Shown: positions 9,168 to 20,279 of the stretch, in pieces
How the letters are laid out: the number at the start of each line of letters is the position of its first letter
Numbering within the stretch: position 1 is the first letter of the stretch
Assembly (NCBI GenBank): GCA_030407085.1
Contig: CM059585.1
Location: 119,703,001 to 119,767,000 of the forward strand
Length of the DNA stretch: 64,000 nucleotides
Direction: 5' to 3'
Source: Trichopria drosophilae
Lineage: Eukaryota; Arthropoda; Insecta; Hymenoptera; Diapriidae
The notes under the pieces: model-generated
The model's input: the letters and a program-made list of their open reading frames with translations, nothing else
Told to the model about the DNA's origin: nothing
The model's database searches: none
Made by a program: the position numbers and the translations under genes

Positions 9168-11069
9168 TTATTTTGTTGAAGAATTTTCGATAACGATAAT
9201 TCTTATAGACTTCACTGGTTTTACAGATCGCTTATTAATACATTGCGCTGCTATGACTTCGCCAATAAATGTTAGCATACAAATTAGTAAACATATGCTG
9301 AACGGTATGAGCATTCTAAAGATGATCACTGCATTATCGTTCAGTATTTCCTCAGATGCAATTGTTTGCGAGTAATGAGACATGGTTCGAAGGTACGCAC
9401 TATAAATATGTCGCAATGATTCAGAATAATATCGATTTTTGTAATATACGAAAAATCCGAAACTTTCCATTTTTAAAAGTATCTTTCGCATTTCATTCGC
9501 ATTAATAGACGTTTTTGGAACTAACATAATGTAGTGACTTTTATCGAAGTATTTTTCATCGTATATGCATGCAACCTTCGGCTCTATATTTCTATCCTTG
9601 TCATATTGCAAAATAATATGAATTGCCTGCCAACCTGCTATGAATGTGACATTTTTATGATTGAATAAATTTGCTTCCCTTAGTATGTCCTTAATATAAT
9701 TTGAATTTTCAGCGGCTTTCTTATTAAATATTTCGAGCATAGTTTTATTAGGAACTTGCTTGGAATGCTGCATTCGATTAAATGCGTGTAATGTATTAAC
9801 TACGGGTGCTAAATTGCTGTTGACAACGTCTTCAAAAGTTTTAAGGTCTTCTTTTTCAGTTTGACGAATATTAATTTCCATGATTTTTTCAACTATTTCT
9901 GGAGTATAAATGAAGATAACGACAAACATCACCGCGAAAAACACCTTCTCCAATGAACTTCCCGCTCTGTTGGAAGTGTTGCTGATTCCGACTATCATTT
10001 CGGCAACGTTAGGAAGTGACCATCTATTCCTATCAAATTTTATTATTCGAGCAGCTGCCCATATCAAAAATATGATACTTATTGTTAACATAACTACGGG
10101 ATACCCCAAAACTTCTTTATCTTCGTGTAATCTGATTGGTACCATTACACAAGTCTCCCTTGTAAATACTATAGCCTGATAAATTGTTGAGCGCAGAATA
10201 TGATTTAGGTTGGAACTATTAACGAACATCTGAAGAAGATCAAAATATGACGTCGATGTCAGGTTGTGAAATTCGTTTAAATTTCCACTTACTATTCGGT
10301 TTATAATTTTCATAGTTACATTCAGTGCCATTCCGATGTATTCTGTATTTCGATCTCTCGTAGTTGCAATTAATTCCACATCCACCATACATCGAAATTG
10401 CCATGGTTGTAAGTTCTGAAACTTATTTGGAAACAGAATAACTGTATGTGTATATGTCTCTACTACATATTTGTAGTTAAACTTATTATAATAATGAAGA
10501 AACGCATCGAAAGCACCACCGTTTGGAAGTGTACTATTGCTTACTTTGGTTCTCATCACCAATTGCAATACTGATGCATCCAGGTAGTGTTTTGTCCACA
10601 GCTTGTTTAAAAATAAGAAATAGTTTGTGTATCTAGATTCTGACATTAAAATTATCAAGATTTTTGGACGATTGCTTGAAAAAGGTCTTTCTATTTGCTG
10701 GAGAAACTCCAAGATAAAAGGGAAGAAATTATCAGTTTCATGCGTAGAAGTTAGGAAGATAATAATATTAGAGTTTTTAATGTAATTGAATTTCGAAGAG
10801 TTGTGTTCATTGTAGTCCAACATTCGCAGTGGAAAAGAAATTGTCGTTACAGGTGAAGATGAGAAGGTTTTGATAATGTTTGAATATTCGGAATGTTGAT
10901 GTGTCAAATTTTGATCGACGCATAGCAGAATATTATTATGCACCGACCATTGTTGCAATAACGACTTATGAACTTGAGTAGCCCAATCCCATTTTCTATT
11001 TATTTCTGCGCCACATATATTAAATATCACCATGATACACGCGCTGTTCCAGAGCATGTATTTGGCCAT
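9168..11069 (-). CDS. divergent insect ionotropic receptor (IR), single exon
   Basis: This 633-residue intronless frame starts at the ATG at 11069 and has a hydrophobic N-terminus (about residues 5-20) that fits a signal peptide. It follows the layout of insect variant ionotropic glutamate-receptor-like chemoreceptors: a long extracellular N-terminal half, a ligand-binding lobe 1, a first membrane helix (about 320-343, VVMLTISIIFLIWAAARII), a pore loop, a second helix (about 372-392, KVFFAVMFVVIFIY), the second lobe, and a final helix (about 580-607, MLIPFSICLLICMLTFIGEV). Divergent IRs are ligand-gated cation channels of sensory neurons, usually needing a co-receptor; whether this one senses taste, odour or something else cannot be told. 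Length and lack of introns fit lineage-specific divergent IRs. It appears intact. It sits between mariner-type transposon ends. Confidence 0.85.
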   Translation of the reverse strand: MAKYMLWNSACIMVIFNICGAEINRKWDWATQVHKSLLQQWSVHNNILLCVDQNLTHQHSEYSNIIKTFSSSPVTTISFPLRMLDYNEHNSSKFNYIKNSNIIIFLTSTHETDNFFPFILEFLQQIERPFSSNRPKILIILMSESRYTNYFLFLNKLWTKHYLDASVLQLVMRTKVSNSTLPNGGAFDAFLHYYNKFNYKYVVETYTHTVILFPNKFQNLQPWQFRCMVDVELIATTRDRNTEYIGMALNVTMKIINRIVSGNLNEFHNLTSTSYFDLLQMFVNSSNLNHILRSTIYQAIVFTRETCVMVPIRLHEDKEVLGYPVVMLTISIIFLIWAAARIIKFDRNRWSLPNVAEMIVGISNTSNRAGSSLEKVFFAVMFVVIFIYTPEIVEKIMEINIRQTEKEDLKTFEDVVNSNLAPVVNTLHAFNRMQHSKQVPNKTMLEIFNKKAAENSNYIKDILREANLFNHKNVTFIAGWQAIHIILQYDKDRNIEPKVACIYDEKYFDKSHYIMLVPKTSINANEMRKILLKMESFGFFVYYKNRYYSESLRHIYSAYLRTMSHYSQTIASEEILNDNAVIIFRMLIPFSICLLICMLTFIGEVIAAQCINKRSVKPVKSIRIIVIENSSTK

Positions 11070-12267
11070 TGTGAAACTTTGTGAAACTTTTGGTGATGCG
11101 AAATTTTGGTCACTTCACAAAATTAATGTATATTTTGTAACGTTATTCTACGAACTGAATGACATTCGCAGAGTATTATTATGTTCGATTTTCTCAGGGA
11201 CATCGACCAACTTTCTTGAAAAATATGTTTTTATGGAATATAACTTATATACTATAGTGTTATTTTTTTCTTTTTATAAATACCATTCAGATCTGAATCG
11301 ATTTTATGGGATCTTTAGAACCGATAACGTATCTACGAGCAATTTTTTGAAAAATATATTTTTCTAGTATATACTTATATATTCTAATTACGTGTCAGTT
11401 ATTTTCCTTTTATAAATATTCTTCTGTTTTGAATAGATTTTATGAAATAATTATTAACGGTCATAATCGACTTTTAAAACTTCTAATCTAGTAACTTTTG
11501 AACAAATAAAGGTTTTGACAATTGCCGAATTAAGCGAAACCATTTTTCAAAAATATCTATTTTTATCTGTTTTTGAGGTTAGAAAAAATGTAAGGTCATG
11601 AGTGGATTCGTGTTTGAGAGATCAAAATACATCGGATAGCATAAAAACCACTATAAACATGCAGCGAATTTTTCTTTTAGGCAAGTTTTAAAATTTCTTC
11701 CAACAAATTAAGAGCTCTCGGACGCTATATTGGAGCGGCCATTTCGGATTTTGCAAATGCGCACTCGGCATTCGAAAGTATAGACCTTAAGCTGTAAAAT
11801 GAGTCCTCATTCGTATTTTTGGTTCGCTTTTAATTGTGGGCAGAGCAGTTTTCGGTTGACGTGGAATGTCCCATGTATACATACATTTCATTAATTTAAA
11901 ATGGCTGAAATAAAATGTCGGATCATTTTTTTGAAATGTACTCGGATGTGAATGGAATTCGTTAGTTACAGACTTGCAATAGACGATACCGTTTTTGAAA
12001 TTTGTAGTGGCGTCCTTTTTTTGCCTTTGACTATTTCAAAGTTTCCCGATTCTCACCGCGAGGAGCTGGACGATTTTGAGAATCTGTTTTTTTATTTTAT
12101 TTAAAATTTAAATACATTTAAATACACATAATTCGGCATTTTAATTTTGCTTCATTGAAAAAGCCATGGAATTACGGAATGTAAAAGTAATCATTTTTAT
12201 TTTTTTATGCTTAATATTTTATTTTTATATGTATTTTATTTCTAGTATTTTATTAAGCTTGTACCAA
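11070..12267. other. region between receptor and transposase remnant
   Basis: Apart from the candidate promoter and a diverged copy of the GCCGAA module (about 11465-11580), the sequence is AT-rich and shows no gene. It could hold receptor regulatory DNA or element remains. Confidence 0.45.
11153..11158 (-). promoter_or_regulatory. candidate initiator for the ionotropic receptor
   Basis: On the minus strand the sequence reads TCAGTT, a match to the arthropod initiator consensus, about 87 bases upstream of the receptor ATG. An AT-rich TAATAATA stretch lies about 20-30 bases further upstream. I saw no downstream promoter element. Such short motifs occur by chance. Confidence 0.25.
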
Positions 12268-13291
12268 CTACTGAATGAGATGTTCAAATTGATGTCCTTC
12301 AGCAACTTGACAATATCCCAACCGTGCATAGAAGTTATTATTTACTTTTTGTAGCGTTTCTTGAGATATCGAATTAGAACATTGAATTATTCTTTCCTTT
12401 ATCTCATCAATGTCTATAGGCTTTGTTTCGTACACCTTGTTCTTCAAAAAACCCCAGTAAAAATAATCCAGAGGAGTTAGATCCGGTGACCTTGGTGGCC
12501 ACTCATTCGAACCTATCCTGCCGATCCAACGCCCGCGGAAAATGTTGTTCAATCGATTGCGTACTATCAAACCAAAACGACACGGAGCACCATCCTGTTG
12601 AAATCAGACATTGTCAAATGCTGTACCAGTAATATTTTGGATTGCTGGAATAACATAGGTATTCAATAAATTTAATTACGCCACAGCTGTGAAATTCTGA
12701 AACATTGATTTTCTGTGGATGTTGTGTGTGGGTATCTCTCATCCAATGACGATTTTTGTCTGACCAATATCGCATATTGTGTCTAATTTTTCCACTCAAT
12801 TGAAACGTATCTTCATCGGAGAAGCATATCCAGAACTTGAAAAACTCATTTTCGTCACACCGTCTCATTATTTCCTCACAAAATTCTAATCTGCGATCGA
12901 AATCGTCTTCCGAAAGCTCTTGCACAAATTTTATTTTATATGGATGAAACTTATTTTGTCTTAGTATTTCATGGACAGACGATTTGCCGATACCAGTGTT
13001 GCGCAATCTTCCTAACTGAAGTATATGAACCTCCTCAACAACACAAGCACAGACTGCTGAACTGTTATCTTCGTTTGTAGCCGTTTATGGTCTCCCCGAT
13101 TTTGGACGATCTCTAACAGAGCCAGTATCGTGAAATCGAGAAACAGTTTTACAAACAGTTGATTTGGATACGGGTAGACGATCAGGATGGGTATCATTAA
13201 ACTGTTGGGCGACTTGTTCGTAAGATCTTTTTTTATCACCACATCCTCGTAGAATAAGGATTTCGATTCTTTCTTTTTCTGTCAAAGACAT
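12268..13291 (-). pseudogene. Tc1/mariner-superfamily transposase, degraded
   Basis: The start at 13291 opens a helix-turn-helix domain (MSLTEKERIEILILRG, then VSKSTVCKTVSRF). After SGRP an in-frame TAA interrupts the reading at about 13085, and the same frame resumes with SSVHEILRQNKFHPYKIKFV and the first catalytic aspartate in FSDEDTF. A frameshift and an apparent internal deletion follow near 12610. The last part carries FQQDGAP and WPPRSPDLTPLDYF, giving a DDD triad with 36 residues between the last two aspartates by my count. It is clearly related to the transposase at 54857-55939 but older and non-functional. Mariner-type ends at 8374 and 14354 are the only candidate termini seen. Confidence 0.85.
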
Positions 13292-14354
13292 TTTATATCA
13301 AAAGCAAGGAGACAGAATAGAGAATTTAAAAAATGGATGAAATTTTGAGAAAATAGTGATAAAACGAAAAAAAATGAAAAAATAAGAAGAAATTATACTG
13401 GTAGAAAGTTAAAAGTAAAATTGTCGTACGAATAAGCGCGGTATTATCGTATCACTCGAGTCTCACTCAATATAAATTTTGCTCGATGTCCCTATTAGAA
13501 TATTCTGAACAAAACGCACTTCCTTTACGAGAAAGCCGTAATCAAGAAGTACACGAATGTTGCCATCTGTCAACGAGATATTGTACGAAATAGTCGTGAA
13601 AAACTTGAAGTTCTATCACACGCAAAGAGAAATTTCGAATGTTTATTATGTGGGTCACCTTCAACGAAAACGAAGTTCTTGCGTACTTGAATCTTTTTCA
13701 GCAGGATCGCATACTTTATTTATTGAGACTCACAAGATTTCGTGATTCGACTGCACTTATTGTAAGAAACTCGTACTAAATTTTTAATATTTGAACCAGT
13801 TTAACACTTTAGCATAATTTTAATTTCGATGATTACAGCGCCATGTATCCACTAAAACGATCATAATAATAAGGTAAAATTTAAGTAACTTTTTCTGAAC
13901 AAACGAAATCTGCAATAAAAATTATTATTTTTTTATTCGACCTGTATTTCTCGCGATATCCGACAGTTTGCACACTTTTACAAAAAGGTCCTGTAGAAAG
14001 AAAAAAATTTTCGAAAATCGCTGAAACACGTGAAACAATGGAAAGGACAAAATGTAAAAACAACGTATCAGAAATCTGCATTAATAGTCCCAAACCCGTG
14101 TTAAAGAGGAGGGTGCTAAAAATGTTGTGTGCTATTTTTGATCCGAATATTGGTTTCGAACATTGAATTAATAATTTCAAACGACGAATACTTCCGCGAC
14201 AAGTTGACTCAACGGCATCTATGGCCCCCACTCTACCCATGTTACCATTTATAATATTCATCCCCTTGGGGCGAGGGGGTGGGAACCCCGCAGAAGAAAT
14301 AGAATTTTTGAAAAAAATTTTACAGGACAGTTTCCATAGTTTTCGGACACCCTG
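13292..14354. other. flank of the transposase remnant up to a mariner-type end
   Basis: AT-rich DNA leads to a GC-richer segment (about 13960-14354) with another GCTGAAACACGTGAAAC module at about 14015 and a terminal GGACACCCTG followed by TA. Parts of this segment repeat in inverted form (GTCCTGTA near 13988 and its inverse TACAGGAC near 14321). Confidence 0.45.
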
Positions 14355-15160
14355 TATACTTATTTGGAAACAATAAACTATAACCCTTAATTTCGAAATG
14401 GCAAAACGGGGTGTTCGTGATTACGACACGACTTCGTCGTTTGATCTATGCGTATGCGAACGCCAATTTCAAAGATGTGATGACGGTGCAATTATAAAAT
14501 AAATTTTAGAGACCCAGGGATGCAAAATTTAAACTATTTTATTTGCACTGTACGCTAATGATTCACGCACCTTCTCGGTTAAAATAATCGTGTGTCACGC
14601 TGTACAAACGTATCGTCCGAGTAATTGTTTAAGACTAACTAAATCGCAGTCGCTCTTGTTTTCGTTTACGTACTTTCCGAAATTTCTCGAACCGACTAAC
14701 AACGTGTGTACAAATACAATCGCATTGCTATTTGCGAATACATATAAACACATTCTAATGTAGATTCGGCGCGAACAGGGGGTTATAATAAATTTGACTC
14801 AAATCTAAAATCTAACAAAAAGAACACGTATTTTCTCTAAAACAAGGGGGACATACAACAATTTTGGGGGCGCGATAACACAAAAAAGGAATCAGAAATG
14901 CAAAGCAAGGGGGCGGGTTCGCAAGAATCACGGGACGGGAGAATTTCTTAGTAATGACCGGTCATACGGAAAACAAAAGAAGTGAAAGGGGTACAAAAAT
15001 GTAAAGGGACGGCATTACTCAAACACAAGTATTTGGTAAATATCCTAAGGAATATCAGATTGATCGATATCTGATAGATTGTTTCCGAAAGCTCAACATG
15101 GCAATTCGATTTGAATATTATGTTGATTAAAGAAAAAGACCGACGTTCTTTGAATGTGAA
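14355..15160. other. intergenic, mixed composition
   Basis: No coding pattern is convincing. The block is less AT-rich than its neighbours and contains several G-runs near 14780-14940. It could be untranslated or regulatory sequence of an unseen gene. Confidence 0.35.
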
Positions 15161-15494
15161 ATGGGAATGATTCTAATCACAAATAACGTTCCGACATTTT
15201 GCAATTATTGGTACGAATTTCATTTCGGCTACTGCTCCAATATTTCGCTCCGCGAAAACTCTGAAACGTTGCTCGGCAACAAACTGCAAAGTTCGCTCGG
15301 CGACAAACTACATATTACGCTTGGCGAATATCGCACGATTCGGCTCGGTAAAATCCTTCGACTCTTTGAGAAGTTGTCCAGAGAGGCTAACGTTCGGTTT
15401 CGATCTCGAATGGCTACCTGTAAAATAGTTATCTATGATCCAGCAGACAGTATCGGATGCTCGGTTCTGATTTCTGTAAAAGAGACAGAGAGAG

Positions 15495-15499
<5 letters not shown>
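15161..15499 (+). other. 112-codon open frame of unknown status with an 8-residue repeat
   Basis: The frame encodes an octapeptide-like repeat (ETLLGNKL, QSSLGDKL, HITLGEYR, TIRLGKIL) produced by a 24 bp tandem DNA repeat. I recognise no protein family, signal peptide or membrane segment. It ends inside the GA microsatellite. It may be only a non-coding tandem repeat with an accidental open frame. Confidence 0.2.
15236..15360. repeat. 24 bp degenerate tandem repeat
   Basis: About five units share a CGCTCGGCGA-like core: TTGCTCGGCAAC, TTCGCTCGGCGAC, ACGCTTGGCGAA, TTCGGCTCGGTAA. Spacing is 24 bases for at least four successive units. Confidence 0.6.
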
Positions 15500-15538
<39 letters not shown>

Positions 15539-15545
15539 ATTGATT
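15481..15545. repeat. (GA)n microsatellite with GATT tail
   Basis: An AG/GA run spans about 15499-15534, followed by GATTGATTGATTGA. It abuts the 3' end of the minus-strand LINE and probably is that element's microsatellite tail. Confidence 0.85.
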
Positions 15546-17465
15546 GAAGACTTATTTATTAGTGTCCTGGCCACTACGAGCCGTGGACACATCAACTCAA
15601 TATCCTGCCGTTACAATGTTTCGGTCAGGATAAGCGATACATAATACAACTTAAACCTTAAAACTATATTATAATCTCTGCTATAAGGCGGTAAACACAT
15701 TATACATCTTTATATATACTACATTGTAAATAAAAAATAACAAAATTGCACTTGAGCTACATGTAAGTAGTAAATTTGATTAGAAGTCGCTCGCATAGTT
15801 AATACATAAAAATAGAAAACGTAACAAACTTACGGTTGATCAGCCCTAAGAAGATATGTTAATAAGTTAGTACGAAATGTTGCGAGAGATGTAAATGCGT
15901 GAAGGCGGCGTGGCAGGGAGTTCCAAAACTGTATGGCTGTGATCCAGAAAGAGTGAGCAAAGATGTTGGTACGAGGAATTGGAAGTTGATATTGAGATGA
16001 TTGTAACCGAGAAGATCGGCGAATGGAATGGTCTAGAGGAATGAATCTGTCAGCAAGGTAGGAAGGTTGGGAGGTATGGATGATTTGATGAGTGAGGCTA
16101 CCGAGAAAGTACTGTCGCCTAGATGTTATGGGTAGCCAGTTGGCTTTCTGACGATATGGCGCAAGTCTTTCATCCCGGCGCAGGCGATACACATACCTCA
16201 AGGCAATCTTTTGAAGGCGTTGTAATTTAGTGTTCAGATATGCTGTTGAATCGGCTATAACTAAAGATGCGTAATCGAGATGTGGGATGACTAATGCGTT
16301 GACGAGTGTGAGTTTGATCTGCGGTGGAAGAAAAGCACCACGAAATTTAAGCCTGTAAAGAACATTATGTACTTTAGATGATATGGTACTAACATGGCGA
16401 TTCCATGTTAGGTCGGATGTTATTGTAACACCAAGATCTTTTACTTCATACGAATAAGGTATTACATCCGACCCGACAATAATTTGTGGTATGGTGAGAT
16501 TTTTCATAACGGCTAAATTCTGAGGTGAACCTAGGATGATGCCTGAGTTTTACGCGTATTTAAAGTGAGCCCATAATCATGGGACCACCTCACAAGCTCA
16601 GCAGTGTCACTGTTAATATTGCGTATCGTTTCATTTAGATGACATATCGGGGTCGAGAGATAAAATTGCGTATCATCAGCAAAGATGATGGTAGTGTGTC
16701 TGCAGTATTTAAGTCTCGAAAACAAGGTATTGATAACAATAATGAATAATATGGGGCTTAAGCTTGAACCTTGTGGAACGCCGGATGTAGTATACTCAGG
16801 ATTAGATGTTGAACCATCCAGGCCAATTATTGTGTGAGAGCGATTTGAGAGATAAGAATGCAGCCATCTCAATGTTATTCCTCAAAGCCTATGTCTCGAA
16901 GGCAGGTTAGAATCACGACATTGTTTAAGGAGTCAAAGGCTTTTGAGAAATCGAACAGTACCAGGATAGTAACTGCCCAACGATCTATACCCGAACGTAC
17001 ATCATCCATAAGGTGTAATAGGGCAGTTTGGGTGCTGTGAAATTTGCGGAATCCACATTGTTTGGGATGCAGTATACAATTTATCTCTAAATATTTTGTG
17101 ATCTGCTGGGTGACAAGGGAATCAATGCCCTTAGAGAGGTGGGGAGGATTTGTGATTGGACGGGTGTCAGAAGGACATAAGGGGTTAGCGATTTTCTTAA
17201 GTGGTATGATGTAAGATGATTTCCAAATGGGAGGGAAATAGCCAGAGATGAGTGAAAGATTGAAAATGGATGTTAAATATGGTGCGATGGTTGTAAACAT
17301 GGATTTTAGGTGCTCTAAAGGAAGATGATCGGGACTAAGCCCACGTGATTTTTGTGCAACTAGATTAAGACTAAGTAGGACATCATGATGATCATTAGCA
17401 GTAAAGCTGAATGTTGTATGGAAATTGGGTAAAGGACGCATGATAATGTTGTTGAGTGTCGCTAA
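15546..17465 (-). mobile_element. CR1/Jockey-group LINE, 5'-truncated and frameshifted
   Basis: Read on the minus strand, a reverse transcriptase is recognisable from about 17441. It starts with the finger region (LSPDHLPLEHLKS, then PKQCGFRKFHSTQTALLHLM), then motif A FDFSKAFDSL, motif B SGVPQGSSLSPILF and motif C FADDTQFYLS. The thumb and C-terminus follow (EVKDLGVTITSDLTWNRH, KLQRLQKIALRYV, FWNSLPRRLHAFTSL). The catalytic residues are intact, but at least two frameshifts (near 16873 and 16520) break the frame. The endonuclease is missing, so the copy is truncated. The 3' untranslated part runs to the GA/GATT microsatellite. Microsatellite tails fit the CR1-related clades (Daphne, Crack, Kiri); the exact clade is uncertain. 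Confidence 0.85.
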
Positions 17466-19189
17466 GTCACAAGACGGGTGAGCTGACGATATTTGTGCTT
17501 ATCAAATTAACATTTCATCTGATTGCATAGAGAACTGAACGCTAGTGTTTCTTTTCAATGAAATGCATTTCGGGTATATACGAGAATTTTGGATTATGTG
17601 TTTCAATTTCATATAAATCGTCGCCGGAATACGAAATGTCGTTGCCGTTATCGTTATATAAAATTATTATCGATCGGAAAAGTGATAGCTTATCTGAAAA
17701 TTCCCGGGTAATTGTATTTGTGGATATTTGTATGAAGGCACTATAGATTGTATCTGGTGAGCGAGTTTGATCGCGCTAATGAGTATGAAGTATTTGATAT
17801 AAGTGAAGAATTTGTGAATCTTGAATGATTATTCGAAAGGGTTATAAAAACATCGATTTAGTGTTATACTTAGTTGTGGAGTTGTAATGTTGGTACCACT
17901 TGATAGTGCCATGCGAGTTCTAAAGTTATTTATGTAAAGTGTGAAGACTTAGATGATTATTTGAATTGGTTTGAATGTTTTACCGACTGCGGTACCAAGT
18001 GCAGGTTTTTTCCCACAAATGTGGTTTTTCCCTACGCCATTACACATCCAAAGTGGGTACATCTCCGATCGAAGGTGTCTGTTAGGTAAATTATGTAAAG
18101 GCCCTTCAAAATGGTGAAGATCTCATTAATAATTTGTAATTTGATTATTATAATATTGACATATAATAGGATAATTTAGTCGATTCAAATGCTCGAGAAA
18201 TTGAAAAATCGAACGAAGATATGAAAAAAGTGACGATCGGGTTTTTCGGTACGTTTCGGCACGTCGCACGGTATGGCGAATAGAGATTTTTAATATTAAT
18301 AATTCAATAGATTGAATTTTCATTTTGTTATAAATAAAAACAAATATTGCCATTTTATAAATAAACAAATAGATAATATAATATTTATATCCAAATAAAA
18401 GTACATAAAAAAATGATATCAAATCGAATAATCGACTGGATACTCATTTGGAACACAAATATAAAATTTCGTTACTTTATTAAGGGGGTCAGGATAACAC
18501 ATTATCAGTTGTAATATCCCGAGACCTTCAAGATTATCGGAATATTTCCCGATAGCTTTGTTGCAAACAAGTGAATACTCAAATAAGTTTCAAATAAGTG
18601 AATACAAGTGAAAACTCGGGATCTTTCTGCAAAACTTAACATATTTATTTGTTCGCAGAAAAGGTAGAGGGAAATATTGCGATTAATGTTGAAGGTCGAT
18701 GGGTATTCGGTGGATTATATTTTGTGACCGGTATTTGAGGTTACAGCTGAGCAGAGAGGAGAGACGAATATATGAATTTAGAAGTTTTAACAAATGAGTA
18801 GCGAGTATGCAATTTTCGAATGCAATTTCCAGGAGCTGCCGTGGAATTTCCAGTATAATTTTAAACAAATGACCATAGAAGCCTTTGAATATCGCGCTCT
18901 GATTGGCAGAAACCCAGTCGCGAAAAATAATCAATTTAATATATTCAGGGCAAATAAAGGTAACAAAAAATATTTATAATTTTGAACAATTAATTGTGTC
19001 ATCAATTATGGCGCAAGATCCGATGACCCAGTGGGTAAACATGTCCCAAGGACACTTCAAAAACGTCTTCAGGATGTCCTTCGTCTCCAGGCTAGATGTT
19101 CTAAAGATGTCTTTGGGATATAGTCTGGACATATGAATTTCATGTACTCGAGTTTCATGTCAGTTGTAGGGTTTTAATGCCGGATATTT
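17466..19189. other. intergenic, no gene seen
   Basis: Mostly AT-rich DNA with short meaningless frames. No repeat or element boundary was recognised. Confidence 0.5.
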
Positions 19190-20230
19190 GTGATTGTTTC
19201 TTTGCTGAAGATCGCGTTTTTAAATTGTGGACATTATTGTAATTGTCGGGTTTTTTAATTGTCGCGGTTTCAATTGTCGGGTTGCTTATTTTGAGGTCGA
19301 GTTATTCAATTTTCAACCTTATATTGTAATTGAACCGTTTCTTAATGTCGAGATTTTTTATTTTTGAGTTTTCGATTCCCTAGTAGAAAAGGCGATCAGT
19401 TTCTGGCCATTTTTTCTGGTCTGCATGTTATAACTATTGGAGCCCAGAAAAAACTGGTCAGAAAATGGCTTAATTTTCGACCAGGGTTGTCGAAATTTAA
19501 TATCTCTTTTTTCTCGTACTTTGAATTATTTCGATTCATTGAAGGTCAGGTTTTTAAATTTTCGAGATTTTTAACTATCGGCTTTTAATATCAAGTTTTC
19601 ATCAAATTAAATACAGCTTATGACCCACCAATAATCTATATTTTCCCCCTCTCGGTCGACTCGCGTGTATTCCCAAGGAGGAAACATATCTCAATCGATG
19701 AAAAATTGACCGATTTTCGGGTCTTTGACTGTTGGGATTTTAAATTTTGGGGTTTTTGAGGTGTCTGGTATTTGAATATCTGCATTTCCATTATCGCGTT
19801 TGTAAATATCGAATTTTAATATCGATTTTTTTTATCGTCGGGTTTCTATTACAGTCGGTTTTTCACAGGGCGGATTTGCAAATTATCGACGTTATTGTAA
19901 TTAATAAGATTTTTGTCGGTTTTTTTATTTTAAGGCCGAGTTCTTAAATTGTTGATATTATTGTAATGTTCGGGCTTTTGTATATCGAGATTTTTTTAAT
20001 TTTGGATTTTTCTTGTACTGGGAATTGGAATGTCTGGGTTTTAATGGGTATAATGAACGAGTTTTTTATTAGAAGGGTTTCTAATTATCCAGTTTTAAAT
20101 TGTAGGATTTTTATTTCGAGTGTTGGAATGTCGTATTTTTATATTGTAGCGTTGAGGTATTCCACATCTTTTCTACTTGGATTATTAAAATTGGAATAAA
20201 CCGAGGGACTTGATTAGCGAATAACTTATT
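19190..20230. repeat. degenerate TTTTAATTGTCGGGTTT-type repeat region
   Basis: Over about 1 kb, short variants of AATTGTCGGGTTTTT and GATTTTTAATTTTG recur every few tens of bases with no strict period. The same flavour of sequence reappears at about 21600-21830, on the far side of a GC-rich island. Open frames here are by-products of the T-rich repeat. Confidence 0.5.
19617..19720. repeat. dispersed repeat with CTCGGTCGACTCGCGTG core, copy 1
   Basis: The core CCCCCTCTCGGTCGACTCGC at about 19645 and the flanks (GAGGA, then TTGACCGATTTT) match 50187-50297 closely. The two copies share an exact core and diverge outside it. No tRNA-like A box is evident. Confidence 0.65.
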
Positions 20231-20279
20231 AATTTAGTCGGGAGGAATAATTCGATGCCTATAGAAAAACTACTCTTCT

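Larger units (their letters stand above)
8374..14354. mobile_element. possible composite mariner-type element enclosing a receptor gene
   Basis: TA precedes CAGGGTGTCC at 8374, and GGACACCCTG ends at 14354 followed by TA, the standard arrangement for a Tc1/mariner insertion. Between these ends lie a decayed transposase (12268-13291), several copies of a related module and the ionotropic receptor gene (9168-11069). Similarity between the two ends fades quickly beyond the first ten bases, so they may belong to different elements of one family. The single-element reading is therefore tentative. Confidence 0.35.
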
